DNA of 64,000 nt from Streptomyces antarcticus (GTDB lineage: Bacteria; Actinomycetota; Actinomycetes; Streptomycetales; Streptomycetaceae). The notes under the pieces are model-generated. The model worked only from the letters and a program-made list of their open reading frames with translations, searched no databases and was not told the origin of the DNA. The translations under genes and the position numbers were made by a program. The DNA lies in assembly GCF_026627255.1 (NCBI RefSeq), contig NZ_JAPNLM010000012.1:181379-245378 (forward strand), given 5' to 3'. Below, piece by piece: positions 53,214-61,467 of this stretch (positions within the stretch are counted from its first letter, which is position 1; each line of letters opens with the position of its first letter).

Positions 53214-53723
53214 ATGAGCGACGCGGTGGACGCGATCGTCGGCCAGTGGGCGACGGAGCGGCCCGACCTGAAGGACGACCTGTGGCCGGTCGAGGTCCTG
53301 GACCGCATCCAGCGGATCAACCGGATCGCCGAGAGGCGGCTCAAGGCCTTCGCGGCCGAACGCGACCTGGAGGCGGGCGAGGTGGACATCCTCCTCACGC
53401 TCCGCCGGTCAGGGCCCCCGTACGCGATGGCGGCCGGCGCGCTCGTCCCGGCCGCGATGGTGACCTCGGGCGCGATCAGCAACCGGATCGACCGCATGGA
53501 GGCCAAGGGCCTGGTCGAACGGGTCCGGGAAGGCCCCGACCGGCGCACGGTCCACATCCGCCTGACCGGGCGGAGCCTGGAACTCACGGAGGCCCTGATG
53601 GCGGACCACCTGCGCCACTACGGGGAACTCCTCGCCCCCCTGGACCCGTCCACCCGCACCACGGTGGCCGCCGCCCTGCGCACCCTCCTGGAGGCCGCGG
53701 GCGACACCGGCTCCCCGCCGTAA
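53214..53723 (+). CDS. MarR-family transcriptional regulator
   Basis: This 169-residue protein starts at ATG 53214, behind AAGGGAG. The winged helix is seen in EVDILLTLRRSGPPYAMAAGALVPAAMVTSGAISNRIDRMEAKGLVERVREGPDRRTVHIRLT. Helices before and after supply the MarR dimer interface. It lies 74 bases after the synthetase-like gene in the same direction and may be in the same operon. The effector is unknown. Confidence 0.92.
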   Translation: MSDAVDAIVGQWATERPDLKDDLWPVEVLDRIQRINRIAERRLKAFAAERDLEAGEVDILLTLRRSGPPYAMAAGALVPAAMVTSGAISNRIDRMEAKGLVERVREGPDRRTVHIRLTGRSLELTEALMADHLRHYGELLAPLDPSTRTTVAAALRTLLEAAGDTGSPP

Positions 53724-54558
53724 CGCCCCGCACGGGCGGACGAAACCCGGCCCGCCCCCCCACACCCGGCCCCACGACCGCCACCGAGCGGCGCCCCCCG
53801 GGGTCACCCGGTGCGGGGCCGGGTGAGCCCGGCGCGGTCCCGCCTACGCGCGCCGACCGGGGTGCCTGCTGCGGGTCAGCCCGGCGCGGGGCCGGTGCGG
53901 GGCCGGGGTGCGCCCGGTGCGGGTGAGCCCGGTGCGGGGCCGGCTGCGCGCGCCGACCGGGTACGCGAGCCGACCGGCTACGCGCGCCGAGAGTGCGGAC
54001 CGGGGGTGCCCGGCGCGGGCCCGGCCATGAGCACCGACCGGGGGCGGGGCCAGGGCGCGCCTGGTGTGGGTGAGCCCGGTGCGGGCCCGGCTACGAACGC
54101 TGACCGGGGGCACTGCCCCACCCCACCCCGCCCGCGCCGCGCGCGAATGGCAGCGGCCGGAGTGGCCGTGATCGGGCCCGTCCTCGCCGAACGCGTCTTG
54201 GCGGGCCCCGCCGGGACCGCCGCACAGCTGTTGGCCGGCACCGCCCGGCCCGCCGAAGCTGTACGGGCCCTCGCCGCGACCACCGCCTGGCCCGGCCTGC
54301 GGGCCGTTCCTGCCCGGTCCCCCGACGGCTTTCGCGTCGACGCCCTGCGGGAGCGGGCCGCCCCGTTCGGGAGGCGGCGGCCGCCCCCTGCCTAGGGGGT
54401 GTCGTCACACTCGTTCCTGCCGTGCGGCGCCTGGCACGCACGCTCGCCGCACGCACTGGACACCGCACGGCCAGCCCTGCGGGCGTACGGAACGGCTTCG
54501 ACGACACCCCCCTCACCCCGGAGCCCCCCTCACCCCCGAACCACCCTCCCCGCAGGGC
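53724..54558. other. Gene-poor stretch with degenerate GC-rich repeats
   Basis: From about 53809 to 54110 the sequence is a patchwork of near-repeats of GGTGAGCCCGGTGCGGGGCCGG and CGCGCGCCGACCGGG, with open frames on both strands whose proteins are just Pro-Gly-Ala-Arg repeats. A frame ending at 54395 has a slightly more protein-like end (MAAAGVAVIGPVLAERVLAGPAGTAAQLLAG), so a small gene around 54147-54395 is possible, but I would not call it. Confidence 0.55.
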
Positions 54559-56628
54559 TCAGCGGCAGCTGATCACGGCGTCGGCCCAGCTCGCCAGCGT
54601 CGGCAGGCTGCCCCCGCCGGCCCGCTCCACCACCAGCCGCAGCGACGTACGGCCGGTCAGCGGGACCTGCACCGCCACGGCCGGGTCCCGGTACCCCAGG
54701 GCGCCGGACTGCCACAGCCGCTGCCCGTCCGCGTACACGGAGAACCGCACCGTGGCGTCGGTGAGCACCGACAGGCCGTCCACCCCGGCCCGCGCCGAGA
54801 AAGCGCCGCACTGCCGGTTCAGGGTGATCTCCACCGAGGAGCGGGAGTTCACGGTGATGCCGTGCCCGAACCGCCGGTCGCCCACCTGCAGTCCCCAGCG
54901 CTGCCACACCCAGCTGCTGCGCCAGGTCTGCACCTCCGGACCGGTGTGGTTCCCGTACGGGGAGTGCCCCAGCGAGGCCAGCTGGAAGCCCTGCGCGGGC
55001 TTCGGCGCGGGCGGCGTCGGCCTGGCCGGGGACGACGGGGGCCGCACTCGGCTCGGCGACGGCGACGGCGACGGAGTCGGAGCCGGAGTCGGAGTCGGAG
55101 CCGGAGTCGGAGCCGGCGCGGGCCGCGACACCGCGGGCGAAGGCGCCGGGGACGCGGCCGGCTTCGACGGCGCTGGCGACGCCTTCCGCGCCGCCGGCAC
55201 GGAGACCCGCGCGGCCGGCGGTTGCGCCGCGGGCGGCTCCGGCTCCGGCGGAGCGGGCGCGGGCAAGTCCGGCACGACCGGCGCCGCGGCGCTCGGCGAG
55301 GGCTGCGCCCGGGCCTGCGGCTCGGCATCGTCGCCGGTCAGCGCGAACACCACCCCGGCGGCCGCGGCGACCGCGATCCCGGCGGCGATGGCGGCCTTGG
55401 CCGACAGCCCGAGCCCCTCGGACACCACGGCCCCCCCGGCCCCGGCCCCCGACCCGGCCCCTCCGGCCGCCCCCGCAGCACCACCAGCCCCCGCAGCCCC
55501 AGCCCCGGCCCCCACAGCCGATCCACCGGCCGCGGCCGATCCACCGGCCGCGGCCGACCCGCCGACGGCGGCCGCCGCGGCACCGGCCCCGCCGGCGGCG
55601 ACGGCGCCCCCGGCCACGACCCCGGCGGCCTTGGCCGCGTATCCGGCGGCGAACCACCCGATGACCGCGACCGGAAGCAGCGCCGGAATGCCCGCGTTGA
55701 CGTCCTTGAGCTCCCCGGCCGCCAGCCGGCACTTCACGCACCCCTCCAAGTGCTTGCGGAGCCCCCGCTCCGCCCGCATCCGCAACCCGCCGCGCGCGTA
55801 GGCGCCCAGCCGGTCCGCGTACCGCGCGCAGTCGCCGCCCTCGCTCAGCGCCGCACTCACATGGGCCTGGAGATACGCCTGCTTGAGCCCCTCGCGGGCC
55901 CGACTGGCCAGCACCGCGGTCGCGTTGGCGCTCAGCCCGAACAGCGGCGCGACCGCGCTCGGCGACGCCTCCTCCACGGTGGTGTGCCACAGCACGGCCT
56001 GCCACCGCTCGGGCAGGCTCCGGAACGCCTGCATGGCCAGCGACTGCTCGGCCTCGCGCATCGCCCGTACGTCCGCGCCCAGTTCGAGCGTGTCGTCCCC
56101 GGACAGCCCGCCGAGGCCACCGCCCTCCGCCCCCGTGGCCGCCTGCTCCGCGAAGACGGCGAAGTCCTCGACGAGCTGCTCCCGCCTGGCGGTCTTCGCC
56201 CAGGCCGCCGCGACCCTGCGGACGGTGGTCAGCAGGTACGCCCGCACCGACTGGTCCGGCCCGGCCCCGCCCCGTACCGCCTGCAGGGTCCGCGCGAACA
56301 CCTCGGCCGTGAGGTCGTCGGCGGTGTGCCCGTCCCGGCAGCAGGTCCGCGCGTAGCGCCGTACGGAGTCGGCGTGACGGCGGAAGAGCTCCTCGTAGGC
56401 ACCGTCGTCGCCGCCCCGCATCCGGGCGATCAGGTCGGCGTCGGACGGGGGCAGGTCGCCCCCGGGCGTTGGGGCCGCACCGGCGGACCCGGAGCCGGGA
56501 GCAGCGGCGTGCCGCCCGCCCGGTTCGCGCTGGGCCGGCACCTGCCGGGCGGGCAGGCTGCCCGCCTCGACCTCGCCACCGGCTCCGCCGGCGCCACCGA
56601 GTGGCTCTTCCAGCCCGTCAACGCCCAT
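54559..56628 (-). CDS. Membrane-tethered ECF sigma factor with zinc-finger and NPCBM domains
   Basis: This 689-residue fusion starts at ATG 56628 (GTG 56652 would add eight residues). Sigma region 2 is YEELFRRHADSVRRYARTCC...DDLTAEVFARTL (about 70-125). Region 4 is AFRSLPERWQAVLWHTTVEEASPSAVAPLFGLSANATAVLASRAREGLKQAYLQ (about 195-245). A zf-HC2-like element follows (RKHLEGCVKC), then hydrophobic Ala/Gly segments ending AAIAAGIAVAAAAGVVFALTG. A Pro/Ala/Ser-rich spacer of about 110 residues comes next. The C-terminal NPCBM/NEW2-like sugar-binding domain is LGHSPYGNHTGPEVQTWRSSW...CGAFSARAGVDG...LRLVVERAGG. This is the ECF class with C-terminal extensions. The inference is a sigma factor held at the membrane until an external glycan signal releases it. 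Confidence 0.88.
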   Translation of the reverse strand: MGVDGLEEPLGGAGGAGGEVEAGSLPARQVPAQREPGGRHAAAPGSGSAGAAPTPGGDLPPSDADLIARMRGGDDGAYEELFRRHADSVRRYARTCCRDGHTADDLTAEVFARTLQAVRGGAGPDQSVRAYLLTTVRRVAAAWAKTARREQLVEDFAVFAEQAATGAEGGGLGGLSGDDTLELGADVRAMREAEQSLAMQAFRSLPERWQAVLWHTTVEEASPSAVAPLFGLSANATAVLASRAREGLKQAYLQAHVSAALSEGGDCARYADRLGAYARGGLRMRAERGLRKHLEGCVKCRLAAGELKDVNAGIPALLPVAVIGWFAAGYAAKAAGVVAGGAVAAGGAGAAAAAVGGSAAAGGSAAAGGSAVGAGAGAAGAGGAAGAAGGAGSGAGAGGAVVSEGLGLSAKAAIAAGIAVAAAAGVVFALTGDDAEPQARAQPSPSAAAPVVPDLPAPAPPEPEPPAAQPPAARVSVPAARKASPAPSKPAASPAPSPAVSRPAPAPTPAPTPTPAPTPSPSPSPSRVRPPSSPARPTPPAPKPAQGFQLASLGHSPYGNHTGPEVQTWRSSWVWQRWGLQVGDRRFGHGITVNSRSSVEITLNRQCGAFSARAGVDGLSVLTDATVRFSVYADGQRLWQSGALGYRDPAVAVQVPLTGRTSLRLVVERAGGGSLPTLASWADAVISCR

Positions 56629-56949
56629 CGAGGAAGCCCCCGCACGACACACTCAACCGGTACACCGATCCAGCGTGGCACAGGGCGGACATGCGCCGAG
56701 CCGCTCTCCGCACCATCCACTCGTCCGGGCACACTTCGGCGAACCGCCGTGCCGTGAGCGGGCTGTTCGAGCGGACAGCCGCCCGCGCCCGCGACCACAC
56801 CACGGACCGGGGCACCGCCCGCCCAGACCACCCGACCACCGGACCGAAACCGAACCGCTAGCCCGGACCGAAACGGACCACCAGCCCGGACCGAAACCGG
56901 ACCACCCACCCGCCCGGACGGCAAGGCCGCCCGGCCGAGCAGCCGGTGC
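56629..56949. repeat. Gene-free region with three 12-base repeats upstream of the sigma gene
   Basis: CCGGACCGAAAC is found at 56839, 56863 and 56886, with a period of 23-24 bases, and each copy is followed by a variant of CGGACCACC. Spacing near two helical turns suits cooperative binding. No gene is seen. The sigma gene promoter must lie between here and 56629; the atrA stop is on the right. Confidence 0.6.
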
Positions 56950-57726
56950 TCACACCGTCCGGGACCGGAGCCCTTCGAGCAGGATGTCGAGCAGCCGGGT
57001 GGAAGCCGCCGCCTGCTGCGCCGGGTCGGGCAGCGCGGGCGCCGCCGTCGCTATCACCAGCAGCACGTCGGCCACCGTGACGTCACCGCGCAGCTCACCG
57101 GCCGCCCTGGCCCGGTCCACCAGCCGGCCGACGACTTCCAGCAGCGCACCCGCGCCCGCGTCGTCCGAGGGCTCGTCCTCGGCGGCCGTACGCGCACCCA
57201 CGACCCGCAGGTCCGGCGCGGCCGGGGCCACCTGGGCCTGGCGCTGGTGCGGAACCCGCGCCGCCTCCGCCTCCTCGACGCCGTCCTCGCTCTCCGAGTC
57301 GACCCGCAGCACCTGCGGCGGCAGCAGCCGCCCGGCGCCCGAGGCGACGGAAGTGCGCAGGAAGCGCGACAGTGCCTGCCACGGCTCCTCCTCCTGGCCC
57401 AGCGCGGTCCTGGCCTGCTCGGTCAGCCGGGCGGTCTCCTCCTCGGCTATTCGCCGCACCAGGACGTCCTTGCTCGGGAAGCGCCGGTACACGGTGCCGA
57501 CACCGACCCGAGCGCGCCGCGCCACGTCCTCCATCGGAGCGCCGTAGCCCAGCTCGCCGAACACCTCGCGCGCCGCGCGCAGGACGTGCTCCAGATTGCG
57601 CTGCGCGTCGACGCGCAGCGGCGTGGAGCGGCCTACGCCGTGCGTGGTGGCGCCGTTCGCGACAGCACGACCGCCGGTCTCGACCGAGAGTGCGGTCGCA
57701 GAACCATGGAAATCGGAAATGTTCAT
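56950..57726 (-). CDS. atrA: TetR-family regulator AtrA
   Basis: This 258-residue protein starts at ATG 57726. It has an N-terminal unstructured arm of about 40 residues, then the TetR HTH: NLEHVLRAAREVFGELGYGAPMEDVARRARVGVGTVYRRFPSKDVLVRRI. The ligand domain is interrupted by an acidic low-complexity insert (DSESEDGVEEAEAARVP...ARTAAEDEPSDD) typical of streptomycete AtrA. The position, divergent from an NDH-2 gene and near a SpoIIE-type gene, matches the atrA locus as I remember it. AtrA activates antibiotic-pathway regulators and nagE2 in other species. The exact ligand is not evident here. Confidence 0.88.
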   Translation of the reverse strand: MNISDFHGSATALSVETGGRAVANGATTHGVGRSTPLRVDAQRNLEHVLRAAREVFGELGYGAPMEDVARRARVGVGTVYRRFPSKDVLVRRIAEEETARLTEQARTALGQEEEPWQALSRFLRTSVASGAGRLLPPQVLRVDSESEDGVEEAEAARVPHQRQAQVAPAAPDLRVVGARTAAEDEPSDDAGAGALLEVVGRLVDRARAAGELRGDVTVADVLLVIATAAPALPDPAQQAAASTRLLDILLEGLRSRTV

Positions 57727-57823
57727 ATGTATCCCCCGGTAATCATTTGTCTCCCCCCGGAGACACTCCCCGCCTTCGCATCGAGGGGGCCACGGTCAGC
57801 TGGGCCCGGTCCTACTCCTCGAC

Positions 57824-57853
57824 GAGATACGAACATAGTTGAGCCAGAGTCAA
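57824..57853 (-). promoter_or_regulatory. atrA promoter
   Basis: On the minus strand, TTGACT (57853-57848) and TATCTC (57829-57824) are separated by 18 bases. This gives a leader of about 90 bases before the atrA ATG. The 328-base region to ndh is the least GC-rich for several kilobases. Confidence 0.6.
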
Positions 57854-58054
57854 TTCAGAAGGGGCAGCCCCGCACGGACCACCGCCCGATCGGAGCATTC
57901 ACCCCCACTTTTCCCTTCCGTACCCCCGGAATCAGTCATTCCGCACCCTCTGACCTGCACTCCTGTACCCCCACCCGACACCCGGGACCACCCCGTCCCC
58001 GTACTCACTCCTGTCACACAATTTGTCGGGCCTGTGGACAAACTCCCAGCCACG

Positions 58055-59497
58055 ATGCGTCATGGGGTGGTGAAGGCTGCTAACTCACGGGGCACGGCCC
58101 CCGGTACTCCGCCCCGTACGCGCATCCTGATCGTCGGCGGCGGCTACGTCGGCATGTACACGGCGCTCCGGCTCCAGCGAAGGCTGAGAGCCGGCGAAGC
58201 CGAGATCACGGTGGTCACCCCCGAGCCCTACATGACCTACCAGCCCTTCCTCCCGGAAGCCGCCGCCGGTTCGATCTCCCCCCGCCACGTCGTGGTCCCC
58301 CTGCGCCGCGTCCTCGACAAGTGCCGCATCGTCATCGGCGAGGCCAAGCGCATCGACCACGCCAAACACACCGCCACCGTCACGACCCTCGCCACCGACG
58401 AGGAGGGGACCGGCGCCGTCGAGATCGAGTACGACGAACTCGTCCTCGCCCCGGGCTCCGTCTCCCGGACCCTCCCCGTCCCGGGACTCGCCGAGTACGG
58501 CATCGGGTTCAAGACCGTCGAAGAGGCCATCGGCCTGCGCAACCACGTCATCGAACAGATGGACATCGCCTCCTCGACGCGCGACCCCGCCCTCCGCGAC
58601 GCCGCCCTCACCTTCGTCTTCGTCGGCGGCGGCTACGCGGGCGTCGAAGCCCTCGGCGAACTCGAGGACATGGCCCGCTACGCGACGCGGTACTACCACA
58701 ACATCAAGGCCGAGGACATGAAGTGGGTCCTGGTCGAGGCCAGCGACCGGATCCTCCCCGAAGTAGGCCCCGAGATGGGCGTCTACACGATCCGCGAACT
58801 CCGCCGCCGCAACATCGACCTGCGCCTGGAGACCCGGCTCGAATCCTGCGAGAACCGCGTCGCCGTCCTGAGCGACGGCGCCCGCTTCCCCACCCGCACC
58901 GTCGTGTGGACCGCCGGCGTCAAACCGCACCCGGTCCTCGCCGCGTCCGACCTGCCCCGCAACGAGCGCGGCCGCCTCGCGTGCACCGCCTTCCTCACCG
59001 TCGAGGGGGTCGAGCACGCCTGGGCCGCCGGCGACGCAGCAGCCGTCCCCGACATCACCGCCGCGGAGAAGGGCCGCGAGTGCGCCCCCAACGCGCAGCA
59101 CGCCGTCCGCCAGGCCAAGGCCCTCGCCGACAACCTCGTCGCGGCCCTGCACGGCGAGGTCCTCACCGAGTACGCCCACAAGTACGCCGGCTCGGTCGCC
59201 TCCCTCGGCCTGCACAAGGGCGTCGCGCACATCTACGGCCGCAAGATCAAGGGCTACCCGGCCTGGTTCATGCACCGCGCCTACCACCTCAGCCGCGTCC
59301 CCACCTTCAACCGCAAGATGCGGGTACTCGCCGAATGGACCCTCTCCGGCCTCTTCAAGCGTGAGATCGTCTCCCTCGGCTCCCTCGAACATCCCAGGGC
59401 AGAGTTCGAACTCGCCGCCGGCGGTGGCCCCAAGGCCCCGCCCCCCGACCCCACCCCCGACCCCGCCCCCAACCCCCCGCAGGACAGCCAGGGCTGA
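58055..59497 (+). CDS. ndh: Type II NADH dehydrogenase
   Basis: This 480-residue flavoprotein feeds electrons from NADH to menaquinone without pumping protons. The start is uncertain: ATG 58055 is used; GTG 58070 is a close alternative. FAD-binding fold is RILIVGGGYVGMYTALRLQRRL, and the NADH fold is FVFVGGGYAGVEALGELEDMA. TPEPYMTYQPFLPEAAAGSISPRHV and WAAGDAAAVPDIT fit the family. The C-terminal membrane-binding part is KGYPAWFMHRAYHLSRVPTFNRKMRVLAEWTLSGLFKREIVSLGSL. The Pro/Asp tail is unstructured. It is divergent from atrA. Confidence 0.93.
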   Translation: MRHGVVKAANSRGTAPGTPPRTRILIVGGGYVGMYTALRLQRRLRAGEAEITVVTPEPYMTYQPFLPEAAAGSISPRHVVVPLRRVLDKCRIVIGEAKRIDHAKHTATVTTLATDEEGTGAVEIEYDELVLAPGSVSRTLPVPGLAEYGIGFKTVEEAIGLRNHVIEQMDIASSTRDPALRDAALTFVFVGGGYAGVEALGELEDMARYATRYYHNIKAEDMKWVLVEASDRILPEVGPEMGVYTIRELRRRNIDLRLETRLESCENRVAVLSDGARFPTRTVVWTAGVKPHPVLAASDLPRNERGRLACTAFLTVEGVEHAWAAGDAAAVPDITAAEKGRECAPNAQHAVRQAKALADNLVAALHGEVLTEYAHKYAGSVASLGLHKGVAHIYGRKIKGYPAWFMHRAYHLSRVPTFNRKMRVLAEWTLSGLFKREIVSLGSLEHPRAEFELAAGGGPKAPPPDPTPDPAPNPPQDSQG

Positions 59498-59633
59498 CGT
59501 TGTCAGTGCGGTCGGCCACACTGGACGTGTGACCATAGGTGGGCTCACACCTGCACAGAGTGACATCGTCCAGTCCAGCGACCGACCACGAGCGACACAG
59601 CGACCACTTGCGACACCACGAGGCTTGAACGCA

Positions 59634-61412
59634 GTGAACTTCACGCGCTGGAGCGCCCGGTTCCCCGGAACGCAGCGCCGCGCCGCCGCCCGGACCGAAC
59701 ACGCCGCCGCCCAGGCCAAGCGGGGTGAAGGCGCCGTCCCGGCAGCCCGCGGCGGCCGCGCCGACCCCGGCGGCGAGCGTCCCGCGCCCGCCGCCGACGG
59801 CTGCCCCGCCGAGCCCACGGTCTCCGGCACGGGCACCGCCCCGGCCGCCACCGCGTCCCGTACGGGCGCTCCCGCCGCCGTGCCCTCCCTCGACGAGCTG
59901 TCCGTACGCGAGGTCCTCGGCCGCCTCCCGGCCCTGGTCGCCCTCGTCCACGGCCCCGAGCACCGCGTCACCTACGTCAATGAGGCCTACACCGCCGGCT
60001 TCGGCGCCCGCCCCACCGGCGCCCCCGCGCACGAGGCCCTCCCCGAACTCGGCGATCTCGGCCTGCTCCCGCTCCTCGACCAGGTCCAGCGCAGCGGCAG
60101 ACCACGTACCGCCAAGAACCGCACCGCCCCCGGCGGCACCCACTCGTACACGGTCACCTGCACCCCGGTGGAGTTCCCCAAGTCCGCCGCCGTCGGCGAC
60201 CCGGACGCCCACCACGCCGGCGTTCTGGTCCACCTCGCCGACGTCACCGACCACGCCGAGGCCGTCGAGCGCCTGCGCGCCAGCGAACGCCGCCAGCGCG
60301 AGGCCGCCGTCACCCTCCAGCGCTCCCTCCTCCCCCAGGAGCTCGAACAGCCCGACGACCTCCGCGTCGCCGCCACCTACCAGCCCGGCGGCACCGAGGC
60401 CGCCGTCGGCGGCGACTGGTACGACGTCATCACCCTCGGCGCCGGCCGCACCGCGCTCGTCATCGGCGACGTCATGGGCCGCGGGGTCCGCGCCGCCGCC
60501 GTCATGGGCCAGCTCCGCACCGCCGTCCGCGCCTACGCCCGCCTCGACCTGCCCCCGCACGAGGTGCTCCAGCTCCTCGACGGCCTCGCCGCCGAGATCG
60601 ACGCCAGCCAGATCGCCACCTGCGTGTACGCCGTCCACGACCCGAGCGAGGGCCTGCTCGCGTACGCCTCCGCCGGCCACCTCCCGATCCTGGTCCGCGA
60701 CGAGGACGGCACCGTCCGCCGCGCCGCCGACCCCACCGGCCCCCCGCTGGGCACCGGCGGCTGGCTCCACACCTCCGGCACCATCGCGCTGGGCCCCGGC
60801 TCCACCGCCGTCCTCTACACCGACGGACTCGTCGAACGCCGCGGCGAGGACATCGACGAAGGCGTCGCCGCCCTGGAACGCGCCTTCTCCGGCGCTCAGG
60901 GCAGCCCGGCCGTCATCTGCGACCGCCTGATGCGCGCCCTCGGCGTCGACGCCGACCACGACGACGACGTCGCCGTCATGGTCCTCCAGCAGCCCGCCCG
61001 CACCGGAGCCGACGCCGAGCTCTTCCGCAACGCCGCCCTCGAACTCCTCGGCGGCATCGAGGCGGCCCCGCGCGCCCGGGCCTTCGCCCAAGGCGTCCTC
61101 GCCTCCTGGCGCTTCCCGGTCGAGCTGTGCGACCTCGGTGTCCTGGCCGCGAGCGAGCTCGTCGCGAACTCCCTCCAGCACGGCACCCCGCCCATGCGCC
61201 TGCGGCTGCGCCGCACCGACCGCCGCCTGATCATCGAGGTCACCGACGGCGACGACCACCTGCCGCGCCGCCGCCGCGCCGAACCGGGCGACGAGACCGG
61301 CCGCGGCATCTCCATCGTCGCGACGATCGCCTCGTCCTGGGGTTCCCGCCGCACTCCCGGCGGCGGCAAGGCCGTCTGGTGCGAGTTCGCCCTGCCGGAC
61401 AAACAGCCGTAG
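59634..61412 (+). CDS. PAS - SpoIIE phosphatase - HATPase signalling protein
   Basis: This 592-residue protein is taken from GTG 59634 (NFTRWSARFPGTQRRAAA), with CACGAGG upstream; GTG 59529 is another in-frame option. Order of domains: a Pro/Ala linker; a PAS-like segment LDELSVREVLGRLPALVALVHGPEHRVTYVNEAYTAGFG; the PP2C/SpoIIE core LQRSLLPQELEQPDDLRVAATY...GGDWYDVI...IGDVMGRGVRAAAVMGQLR...YASAGHLPILV...LYTDGLVERRGEDID...DDDVAVMVL; then an RsbW-type kinase ATPase with N-box AASELVANSLQHG and G-box GDETGRGISIV. One protein thus carries phosphatase and kinase for an anti-anti-sigma switch. It lies 137 bases after ndh. Confidence 0.93.
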   Translation: MNFTRWSARFPGTQRRAAARTEHAAAQAKRGEGAVPAARGGRADPGGERPAPAADGCPAEPTVSGTGTAPAATASRTGAPAAVPSLDELSVREVLGRLPALVALVHGPEHRVTYVNEAYTAGFGARPTGAPAHEALPELGDLGLLPLLDQVQRSGRPRTAKNRTAPGGTHSYTVTCTPVEFPKSAAVGDPDAHHAGVLVHLADVTDHAEAVERLRASERRQREAAVTLQRSLLPQELEQPDDLRVAATYQPGGTEAAVGGDWYDVITLGAGRTALVIGDVMGRGVRAAAVMGQLRTAVRAYARLDLPPHEVLQLLDGLAAEIDASQIATCVYAVHDPSEGLLAYASAGHLPILVRDEDGTVRRAADPTGPPLGTGGWLHTSGTIALGPGSTAVLYTDGLVERRGEDIDEGVAALERAFSGAQGSPAVICDRLMRALGVDADHDDDVAVMVLQQPARTGADAELFRNAALELLGGIEAAPRARAFAQGVLASWRFPVELCDLGVLAASELVANSLQHGTPPMRLRLRRTDRRLIIEVTDGDDHLPRRRRAEPGDETGRGISIVATIASSWGSRRTPGGGKAVWCEFALPDKQP

Positions 61413-61417
61413 GACGC

Positions 61418-61450
61418 GAAAGGCCCCGGTCCACCGGACCGGGGCCTTTC
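61418..61450. terminator. Bidirectional terminator, phosphatase / MFS genes
   Basis: GAAAGGCCCCGGTCC (61418-61432) pairs perfectly with 61436-61450 around ACC. It lies between two convergent genes. Confidence 0.92.
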
Positions 61451-61467
61451 ACAACTTCTCGGTACGA

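Noticed and set aside
53811..54395. A 194-codon hypothetical gene
   Set aside because: Most of it is DNA repeat translated into Pro/Gly/Ala/Arg. Several frames on both strands are equally open and there is no ribosome site.
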